NCBI GenBank assembly: GCA_016181325.1 | Contig: JACOZO010000056.1 | Coordinates: forward strand, 1 to 5,462 | Direction of reading: 5' to 3' | Length of the DNA: 5,462 nt | Source: Candidatus Woesearchaeota archaeon | GTDB taxonomy: Archaea > Nanobdellota > Nanobdellia > Woesearchaeales > GW2011-AR4 | Shown: positions 1 through 4,309 of the stretch, one piece after another | Position numbering within the stretch: position 1 is the first letter of the stretch | Layout of the letters: each line of letters opens with the position of its first letter | The notes under the pieces: generated by a model | Database searches by the model: none | What the model was told of the DNA's origin: nothing | Seen by the model: only the letters and a program-made list of their open reading frames with translations | Program-made: the position numbers and the translations under genes

Positions 1-60
1 GCTTCGCTTCGTCCAGAGTTTGCTCGCCCTACGGGCTCGGGTCGGATTTTCAGGACACAA

Positions 61-104
61 GGAAATCGGAGATTTCCGGTGTGCCGGAAATCCAAAGGAT
101 TTCC
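61..104. repeat. Two tandem hairpins with an alternative central pairing
   Basis: GGAAATC (61-67) pairs with GATTTCC (71-77) across a 3-base loop. GGAAATCC (86-93) pairs with GGATTTCC (97-104) across AAA. The two inner arms can instead pair with each other: GATTTCCGG (71-79) and CCGGAAATC (84-92) form a perfect 9-bp stem with a TGTG loop. The four arms therefore alternate sense and antisense copies of one 7-9 base word and allow mutually exclusive folds. A terminator, a processing signal or the core of a repeat element are all possible. Confidence 0.6.
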
Positions 105-108
105 AAGC

Positions 109-193
109 ATGCCGAAAATAGAAAACTCTGTTGGTAAAAGGTAATACTTCTGGATTTCACTTCGTTCATCCAGAGTTTTCTATTTTCGTGCAT
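109..193. repeat. Long inverted repeat (18 bp perfect, 22 bp with one bulge)
   Basis: CGAAAATAGAAAACTCTG (113-130) is the exact reverse complement of 171-188. With T189 bulged, four more pairs (109-112 with 190-193) extend the stem to 22 bp. The 40-base loop holds a competing hairpin, TCTGGAT (149-155) with ATCCAGA (168-174), which shares bases with the right arm. The arrangement resembles the terminal inverted repeats of a very short non-autonomous element or a large structured RNA; no transposase is nearby. The AT-rich arms with a T-rich right side could also act as a terminator. Confidence 0.65.
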
Positions 194-292
194 AAGCCCA
201 ATTAGCTGACTGAAAAGATTTTTTGTTTATGGGATTTCTTTAATTGCCAATAAAAAAAGGAAATTTCCCCGATAAACTGCAGCAAAGATAAC

Positions 293-300
293 TTTATATA
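293..300 (+). promoter_or_regulatory. TATA box of the kaiC-like gene
   Basis: TTTATATA ends 23 bases before the A of the ATG at 323. Archaeal transcription starts about 25 bases downstream of the TATA centre, so the predicted start falls on or next to the ATG. This implies a leaderless mRNA, consistent with the absence of a Shine-Dalgarno-like element before this ATG. An A-rich stretch upstream (281-291) could serve as the TFB recognition element. Confidence 0.7.
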
Positions 301-322
301 TCTGCTAATCCCCGAATAATTC

Positions 323-1357
323 ATGGGATTGCTGAAAGAGGCTGAAAAGCTGAAGGGCGGCGATGCAAGCCTCACATCAAAGGGATATGCCAAGGTCAAT
401 GACCATAAAAAGATAAATTCAAAGCTCATCAAGGAATATCTTTCCAGCCAGATAAAAAGGGAGGAAGTTTCTGATATAGACGAGCCGCAGCACCATATTT
501 CCGTGGAATCGGCAAAGCTGCAGATAAAAAGGCCGGAAGGGATTTCAAAAGCCCTTGGAAAGGCCCAAAAAGGCCCGGCTTCCACCCCTGATTCAATCAA
601 CTCAGTGATTGAGGCGCAGCTGGACGCCGGCCAAAGGACTGGGCGGCAGGAAAGCCGCTTGCTCGGCCCTGAAAGGATCCATTCAGGCATTCCCGGCCTT
701 GATGAGGTCATGGAAGGCGGCTTCAGGAAGAACAAGATAAATCTCATTGCAGGCGGCGCGGGCTGCGGCAAGAGCATCTTCTGCATGCAGTTCCTAATCG
801 AAGGCATAAGGAAGCACGGCGAGAACGGCGTCTATATCTCATTTGAAGAGACTGAAGACAATATACTCAAGGATTTCGGAAGGTTCAGCTGGGACATCCA
901 GAAGCTCATAAAGGAGAGGAAGCTCGCAATACTCTACTACTCCCCTGAGCAGGTGGACAAGGTGCTCAAGGTCGGCGGCGGCTCTGTAAGGGATGCCATT
1001 GAAAGCATAAGCGCGAAAAGGATTGTGCTTGACAGCCTTACTGCATTCACGCTGCTGTATGAGAACCCCCTTGACAAGAGGAAAGCCCTGATAAGGTTTG
1101 TCGAGGCAGTCGAGAAATGGGGCGTTTCCGCATTGGTGACTTCTGAGCAGGAGCCTGATCCGGACAAGCACCACAGCACCATACTTGAATTTGAGGTCGA
1201 CGGCGTCATACTTCTTTACAACATCAGGAAGGGCGACATAAGGGAGAGGAGCCTTGAGGTCTTCAAGATGAGGGGCACCCGGCACTCCCCAAAGATATTC
1301 CCTATGAAGATTTCCAATGACGGGATTGTCGTGTTCCCTGACGAGACTGTGTTTTAG
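323..1357 (+). CDS. KaiC-family RecA-like ATPase with an N-terminal extension
   Basis: Single-domain KaiC/RadA-superfamily ATPase of 344 residues, predicted cytosolic. The KaiC domain spans about residues 114-344. It contains the family entry motif RIHSGIPGLDEVMEGGF (119-134), Walker A G-G-A-G-C-G-K-S (144-151), the paired acidic residues after a beta strand (FEE, E175/E176, probable catalytic glutamates), Walker B ending in D237 (RIVLD), a VTSE sensor-like strand, a VDGVILL strand and the K-M-R-G-T-R-H signature (315-321) typical of KaiC inter-subunit sensing. Residues 1-113 are charged, lysine-rich and low in hydrophobics, with no motif I recognise; this extension is unusual because single-domain archaeal KaiC-like proteins are mostly about 230-260 residues. 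No second KaiC domain is present, so it is not a circadian-type double KaiC. Archaeal relatives act as signalling or regulatory ATPases, and ArlH of the archaellum is a distant relative. I infer ATP-dependent oligomerisation; the partner is unknown. The ATG follows a TATA box at leaderless spacing. Confidence 0.92.
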   Translation: MGLLKEAEKLKGGDASLTSKGYAKVNDHKKINSKLIKEYLSSQIKREEVSDIDEPQHHISVESAKLQIKRPEGISKALGKAQKGPASTPDSINSVIEAQLDAGQRTGRQESRLLGPERIHSGIPGLDEVMEGGFRKNKINLIAGGAGCGKSIFCMQFLIEGIRKHGENGVYISFEETEDNILKDFGRFSWDIQKLIKERKLAILYYSPEQVDKVLKVGGGSVRDAIESISAKRIVLDSLTAFTLLYENPLDKRKALIRFVEAVEKWGVSALVTSEQEPDPDKHHSTILEFEVDGVILLYNIRKGDIRERSLEVFKMRGTRHSPKIFPMKISNDGIVVFPDETVF

Positions 1358-1361
1358 GCTA

Positions 1362-1763
1362 TTATCTTCCGGCTTTTTTGACAAATTCCTTTATATCCCT
1401 GCTCAGTTCCTTGTCAATAGCCTCAAATACAATTTCATCATCAATATTGCCGTATTGATGGCTTATTATGTTCCTCATTCCTTTCGCGTTTTTTAGTCTT
1501 GCAGCCAGGCCATCATCAATGATTTTGCCATCTAAAAGAACGTTAAATGCATCAATGTCATCATCAGGCATCCTTAATTTCCTGTTTTTTATTGCAAGAA
1601 ATGCCAAATCTGTTGCCGCCTCGACTATTTTTTCAACATATCTTTCGCATGCCGCTTTCTTTTCAAGGTTTGATTGGTACTCCTCAAAACCGGGCGGCAA
1701 TATGCTTTCAAGCTCTCTTAAATACCTGTTTATTTCGCTTATCTTGTCTTCTATCCTGCCCAT
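1362..1763 (-). CDS. hepT: HepT-like HEPN-domain RNase toxin (DUF86)
   Basis: 133-residue all-helical HEPN protein of the HepT/DUF86 family, at the usual family length. The HEPN nuclease signature R-x4-H-x-Y is intact as R97-N-I-I-S-H102-Q-Y104, followed by the GNIDDEIVFEAI segment that typically follows it. The central block from C39 through R64 (helical) and MPDDDIDAF (65-73) matches the family pattern. In characterised HepT toxins the Arg and His are the RNase active site in a dimer, and the Tyr is AMPylated by the partner nucleotidyltransferase to silence toxicity; here this is family knowledge. The ATG overlaps the end of the upstream antitoxin gene by 13 bases, and a GGTG element lies 7 bases before it, so translation is probably coupled. 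The stop is 4 bp from the converging kaiC-like stop. A solitary HEPN function is less likely given the partner. Confidence 0.9.
   Translation of the reverse strand: MGRIEDKISEINRYLRELESILPPGFEEYQSNLEKKAACERYVEKIVEAATDLAFLAIKNRKLRMPDDDIDAFNVLLDGKIIDDGLAARLKNAKGMRNIISHQYGNIDDEIVFEAIDKELSRDIKEFVKKAGR
1374..1379 (+). terminator. Possible T-run terminator after the kaiC-like gene
   Basis: A TTTTTT run begins 17 bases past the kaiC-like stop codon. Archaeal RNA polymerase can terminate on T runs without a hairpin. The run lies inside the 3' end of the converging hepT gene, where it is coding on the other strand, so its role as a terminator is only suggestive. Confidence 0.3.
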
Positions 1764-2350
1764 GCATCAGCACCGAATATCTTCTTAATCCTCAGGAAAT
1801 AATCATGATCCTTAAGATATTTTATTGTAAAATCCGTATTGTCGTAATTTCTGCTTTGGTAGAGGACTTTATGGTTTTTTGCAATCTCTTTTTTCACTTT
1901 CTGCGGAAGGGCATTGAATGCCTGAATATCCGCCTTTTTAGGAAGCTGTCCTGATACCCTTATTCTGAATCTTGTGGCATCTCTCAAAGAAACGTCTTTC
2001 TTTAAGACAGCGCAAATGTCAATATCAGAATTGCTGGTGAATGTGTTGTCAGCGAATGAGCCGAACAGAAGCACTGCTGCAACACTTTGGCCAAGCTCAT
2101 CTTTAAGGACGGCATCAACAGCCTTTTCCATTATTCTCTTGTTGTCCTGGTTTTTCCTGAGCCCGAATTCATCCCCGAATTCAAAAATTTCTTTTATGAA
2201 ATCCAATTTTGGCTTGATATCCCTGCTCAGCCTGTTCCTTTCTGACTGGGTAAGCGGCCTGCCGTCCAACTGCTTCAGTATTATTCCTAGTTCTTTCTTT
2301 CCGAATATCCTTCTTGCGTTTTGATTGCCGGTTAAAAATTTTTTAAGCAT
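1751..2350 (-). CDS. mntA: MntA-like nucleotidyltransferase antitoxin with N-terminal extension
   Basis: 199-residue protein with a DNA polymerase beta-type nucleotidyltransferase core. The signature G-S-x10-D-x-D is exact: G97, S98, then D109-I-D111; D141 in the following KADIQAF strand is the likely third metal ligand. In HEPN/MNT pairs the nucleotidyltransferase transfers AMP to the tyrosine of the toxin's R-x4-H-x-Y motif. The core (about 88-165) is of usual minimal size, but residues 1-87 form an extra, mostly helical segment that includes LTQSERNRLSRDIKPKL (33-49). I associate a comparable extension with archaeal members; it could bind the toxin, nucleic acid or operator DNA. The C-terminal tail (about 168-199) is also added. 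The gene is first in the pair, is preceded by a TATA box at leaderless spacing, and overlaps hepT by 13 bases. Antitoxin function is inferred from motif plus partner. Confidence 0.88.
   Translation of the reverse strand: MLKKFLTGNQNARRIFGKKELGIILKQLDGRPLTQSERNRLSRDIKPKLDFIKEIFEFGDEFGLRKNQDNKRIMEKAVDAVLKDELGQSVAAVLLFGSFADNTFTSNSDIDICAVLKKDVSLRDATRFRIRVSGQLPKKADIQAFNALPQKVKKEIAKNHKVLYQSRNYDNTDFTIKYLKDHDYFLRIKKIFGADAWAG
1771..1774 (-). promoter_or_regulatory. GGTG Shine-Dalgarno-like site for hepT
   Basis: On the minus strand GGTG is followed by 7 bases and then the hepT ATG. It lies inside the end of the antitoxin coding sequence. GGTG complements the CACC of the archaeal 16S 3' tail, and the same sequence and spacing precede pilin-like gene 4, which supports the start choice. 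Confidence 0.5.
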
Positions 2351-2353
2351 AAA

Positions 2354-2373
2354 ATAACCATTATTTAGGTTAT
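2354..2373 (-). promoter_or_regulatory. Candidate operator: ATAACC-N8-GGTTAT inverted repeat
   Basis: ATAACC (2354-2359) and GGTTAT (2368-2373) form a perfect 6-bp inverted repeat with an 8-base spacer. It sits just downstream of the minus-strand TATA element, touching its last base, and runs up to 4 bases before the antitoxin ATG. A repressor bound here would block initiation, as in autoregulated toxin-antitoxin operons. Regulation is inferred; in this AT-rich DNA a 6-bp repeat could be chance. Confidence 0.4.
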
Positions 2374-2380
2374 ATTTAAG
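2371..2380 (-). promoter_or_regulatory. TATA box of the toxin-antitoxin operon
   Basis: The minus strand reads CTTAAATATA. Aligned on the TTAAATA core, the element ends 23 bases before the antitoxin ATG, the same spacing as the kaiC-like and lsm promoters. A purine-rich GAAAAA directly upstream (2381-2386 on the plus strand) fits a TFB recognition element. A leaderless mRNA is predicted. Confidence 0.6.
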
Positions 2381-2415
2381 TTTTTCTATTCAAATTGAAA
2401 AGTATTCTATTTTGC

Positions 2416-2456
2416 ACTTGGGAGGCATACAAGTCAAATAATTTTAATAGTCAAGT
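2416..2456. promoter_or_regulatory. CAAGT half-sites upstream of the pilin operon promoter
   Basis: ACTTG (2416-2420) and CAAGT (2430-2434) form an inverted pair with a 9-base spacer. A third CAAGT (2452-2456) lies 22 bases further on, about two helical turns, and directly abuts the TATA-like element where the TFB recognition element would sit. The spacing suits a dimeric regulator plus an adjacent site. This is suggestive only, since 5-base words recur by chance. Confidence 0.35.
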
Positions 2457-2463
2457 TTTTATA
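2456..2463 (+). promoter_or_regulatory. TATA box of the pilin-like operon
   Basis: TTTTTATA ends 22 bases before the ATG at 2485, again giving leaderless spacing. A second AT-rich stretch (2465-2474) is too close to the ATG to serve as TATA box. The first gene has no Shine-Dalgarno-like element in front of it, consistent with a leaderless transcript. Confidence 0.55.
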
Positions 2464-2484
2464 CTATAAAATAATTGATAATTT

Positions 2485-2907
2485 ATGCGGAAAAAGAGGG
2501 CGCAGTCTGCTGTCGAGATGATGATAATCCTTGCTGTAGGGCTGGCAATTCTCATAGGGATACTCAATATATTCTTCAAGGCAAATGATTCTTTTTCAGG
2601 CCAGCTTGAGTCAAAAAAGGCAAGGGCAGCCGTCGATGCAGTCGCAGACGCGGCCGGGATGCTGTACCAGCAGGGAGCAGGCTCGAAAACAAGGGTTTAT
2701 GTCACGCTGCCGGAGAATGTCAATCACATAAACCTTACACAAAGGCTTGTGCTGATAAATTTCAATTCGGGCGGAAATCCAAGGGACGTTTACAGAAGCC
2801 TTGATTTCAACATTTCAGGCAGCCTGCCGGCTGATGAAGGCAGCCTCTGGGTATATCTTGAATCAAGGGAAGGCTATGTGCAGGTAAGCTCAAATTCCAC
2901 GGGATGA
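2485..2907 (+). CDS. Class III signal peptide pilin-like protein (pilin-like gene 1)
   Basis: 140-residue type IV pilin-like protein with the clearest class III signal in the cluster. A short basic leader (MRKKRA) is followed by Q7-S-A-V-E11 and a hydrophobic stretch to about F31. By family knowledge, a PibD/EppA-type peptidase cuts just before Q7, and the glutamate at mature position 5 guides assembly; the hydrophobic helix then packs in the filament core. Position -1 is Ala rather than the usual Gly, which is tolerated. Residues 34-140 form the exposed domain, ending with beta-rich segments and four N-glycosylation sequons (N34, N83, N109, N137). No cysteines. It is the first gene of the operon and overlaps the next by ATGA, so it is the best candidate for the major subunit. 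Filament function is inferred, because no assembly genes are in the window. Confidence 0.85.
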   Translation: MRKKRAQSAVEMMIILAVGLAILIGILNIFFKANDSFSGQLESKKARAAVDAVADAAGMLYQQGAGSKTRVYVTLPENVNHINLTQRLVLINFNSGGNPRDVYRSLDFNISGSLPADEGSLWVYLESREGYVQVSSNSTG

Positions 2908-3347
2908 GCCACGGAATGACAATGATCAAAAAAACCCAGATATCCGCTGATTTTATCATTACCATTTCCATCTCACTAATAGTTTTCCTGGCAGTCTTCT
3001 ACATCGCAGACAACAGAAACACTGCCTTGAGGTCTTATGAAGCCGGCCTTTATGCAAGGCAGGAGGCTGACAGGCTTGCGCTTGAGCTGAATTCAATATT
3101 CATTGCCGGGCCGAATTCAACCAGCACGATTTTCTTTGCAGGCATCCTTAAAGACGGCACACCTTATAACCTCACATTGGTGCCATTGAAACGCACTGCA
3201 AACATAGAATATGATTTTGAGGGCCTGCAAAGGCAGCATCAGGCAGGCATCCTGACGGCAAACATCACCGGTGATTTGATGAATATCAGAGGCAATATAA
3301 TGCTCAGCAGCTCAGGCAGGGGGATTTTAGTTGAAAGGCAGCCATAA
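2904..3347 (+). CDS. Pilin-like protein with variant class III signal (pilin-like gene 2)
   Basis: Up to 147 residues. The signal is KKT-Q12-I-S-A-D16 followed by a hydrophobic helix to about Y33. It matches the Q-x-S-x-E pattern but has Asp in place of the position-5 Glu and Thr before the cut site. The exposed domain (about 37-147) has no cysteines and three sequons (N71, N89, N120). The start is uncertain: ATG 2904 overlaps the preceding stop as ATGA, but ATG 2916 and ATG 2922 are in frame, and the last would give the compact leader MIKKT typical of this class. The gene overlaps the next by 17 bases. It is likely a minor pilin or pseudopilin that assembles with gene 1. Confidence 0.8.
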   Translation: MSHGMTMIKKTQISADFIITISISLIVFLAVFYIADNRNTALRSYEAGLYARQEADRLALELNSIFIAGPNSTSTIFFAGILKDGTPYNLTLVPLKRTANIEYDFEGLQRQHQAGILTANITGDLMNIRGNIMLSSSGRGILVERQP

Positions 3348-3897
3348 ACCGGGAATTTCAGGCAGGCAATGCCAGATTTTCTCACTTGACATGCTCATTG
3401 CCATGATGGGCTTTGTGATTTTAATAATCTCCGCCTCTTTATTGTGGGACTACAGCCTCAACAGCATAGATGCAAGGGAAAACAGGTACAGAATGGAGCT
3501 TGCGGCATCCGGTGTCCTGTCATCGCTGCTGGAGACTCAGGGCAATCCGGCAAACTGGAGCAGCCTTCCAATTTCACAATTCAATGAAAGCAATATTGAT
3601 TCGCTGGGGCTGGCTAAGAACAGCACATTGGGATTGAGCCACGAAGGGCTTTGGGAGATTGACTGGAAGAAATTAAGGTACCTGAATTCATCAAGCTACA
3701 ACAAGACAAAGGTCATGCTCGGGCTGCAGGGATATGAGTTCAACCTGACTGTCAATAAATTCAATGGGAGCTCCTTTGCATTAAATTATTCAGTATCAGG
3801 CGAAATTCAGTCCGCCAATGTCGTGAAGCGCACAAGATACGCGCTACTTGACAATAAGAGGGCCGAGCTTGTGCTTATGGTGGGCCAAAATGAGTAA
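3331..3897 (+). CDS. Pilin-like secreted protein with QIFSLD signal, TTG start (pilin-like gene 3)
   Basis: 188 residues. The N-terminus is basic (MKGSHKPGISGRQC), followed by Q15-I-F-S-L-D20 and a hydrophobic helix to about W39. The Q-x-F-S-L-D form is a recurrent archaeal variant of the class III signal. The start is TTG: an in-frame TAG sits immediately before it (3328-3330), and the next in-frame ATG (3391) would remove the signal motif, so TTG is the only standard start that keeps it. AGGGGGA at 3318-3324 may act as ribosome site. The segment LLETQGNPANWSSL (66-79) resembles the G-x-P-x-N-W element I associate with archaeal pilin-like proteins. It has eight sequons (N75, N85, N97, N119, N124, N138, N145, N152), the densest in the cluster. 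It overlaps both neighbouring genes. Probable minor pilin, membrane-anchored with the bulk outside. Confidence 0.78.
   Translation: MKGSHKPGISGRQCQIFSLDMLIAMMGFVILIISASLLWDYSLNSIDARENRYRMELAASGVLSSLLETQGNPANWSSLPISQFNESNIDSLGLAKNSTLGLSHEGLWEIDWKKLRYLNSSSYNKTKVMLGLQGYEFNLTVNKFNGSSFALNYSVSGEIQSANVVKRTRYALLDNKRAELVLMVGQNE
3879..3882 (+). promoter_or_regulatory. GGTG Shine-Dalgarno-like site deciding the start of pilin-like gene 4
   Basis: GGTG is followed by GGCCAAA (7 bases) and then ATG 3890, the same motif and spacing as for hepT. It favours ATG 3890 over the upstream in-frame TTG at 3848, which would add 14 residues with no signal-like character and a 50-base overlap with gene 3. Confidence 0.5.
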
Positions 3898-4291
3898 GAA
3901 GGGGATTATTTTTACGCTGGATGCAATTCTGGCGATAATCATAGGCGCCCTGATAATCTCAGCCTCATATTTTTTGCTTTCCCGGCACGATCCAGGCTTC
4001 AATATGAATGCATTGAGCATGATGTCATTTGATTCTTTGGCTGTGCTGGAAAAGGACAGCACGTTTAGGAATGCAGCTGATGCAAAAAACCCATCCGGAT
4101 TAGCCGCGTTCATCACCTCTATGCCGGGCAATACATGTGCAAACATCTCTGTCTTTGACAATAGCTCTATGCTCATAACATCATCGCAGAAATCTGGCTG
4201 CAGCCTCAATTATTCCATAGTTTCAAGGCGGGCATTTGTGTCATCAAATTTTAGCTCCTATTATGCTGAGATGAGAATTTCGTTCGGATAA
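3890..4291 (+). CDS. Pilin-like secreted protein with GIIFTLD signal (pilin-like gene 4)
   Basis: 133 residues from ATG 3890, which overlaps the stop of gene 3 by 8 bases. The short leader MSKKG is followed by I-I-F-T-L-D11 and a hydrophobic helix to about L30. This K-K-G-x-x-F-T-L-D form lacks the usual Gln after the cleavage site but keeps Gly before it and the acidic residue near position 6, so processing by a prepilin peptidase is plausible but not certain. The external domain has four sequons (N85, N91, N107, N120) and two cysteines (C83, C104) that could form a disulfide. The N-terminal layout parallels gene 3, which suggests duplication and divergence. A longer reading from TTG 3848 is open but unlikely. 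Probable minor pilin or pseudopilin. Confidence 0.78.
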   Translation: MSKKGIIFTLDAILAIIIGALIISASYFLLSRHDPGFNMNALSMMSFDSLAVLEKDSTFRNAADAKNPSGLAAFITSMPGNTCANISVFDNSSMLITSSQKSGCSLNYSIVSRRAFVSSNFSSYYAEMRISFG

Positions 4292-4309
4292 AGCCGTAAA
4301 AATCAAAAA

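Larger units (their letters stand above)
1..200. repeat. Non-coding region with nested inverted repeats, candidate dispersed structured or MITE-like element
   Basis: I see no convincing gene in the first 322 bases; bases 1-200 are dominated by inverted repeats. Two tandem hairpins occupy 61-104 and a long stem pairs 109-130 with 171-193. Bases 8-21 (TTCGTCCAGAGTTT) match 165-178 (TTCATCCAGAGTTT) at 13 of 14 positions, so the window probably opens at the end of a related repeat unit. A small GCCC-TAC-GGGC stem lies at 26-36. Frame 1 stays open from 1 to 144, but it runs straight through the palindromes and has no recognisable motif, so I do not call it coding. The remainder (201-292) is AT-rich with a T run at 219-224, which could end a transcript arriving from upstream. 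Repeat status needs the rest of the genome. Confidence 0.5.

Noticed and set aside
61..104. CRISPR-like repeated words
   Set aside because: The copies alternate in orientation with 3-4 base gaps and no spacers of uniform length, so this is a hairpin cluster rather than an array.
1..144. Open frame from the window edge to TAA at 142-144, possibly the end of an upstream gene
   Set aside because: It reads through the palindromic hairpins, and frame 2 is also open to 121; the residues show no domain. Repeat structure explains the region better, though a gene tail cannot be excluded.
202..1384. Long minus-strand open frames (202-807, 839-1384, 937-1209) opposite the kaiC-like gene
   Set aside because: They are antisense to a gene with intact ATPase motifs and show no recognisable domain; GC-rich codons on the plus strand leave the opposite strand open.
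1468..2324. Plus-strand open frames across the toxin-antitoxin pair (1468-1788, 1547-1954, 1974-2324)
   Set aside because: They are antisense to genes with exact HEPN and nucleotidyltransferase signatures; their hydrophobic content is the reverse reading of charged helices.
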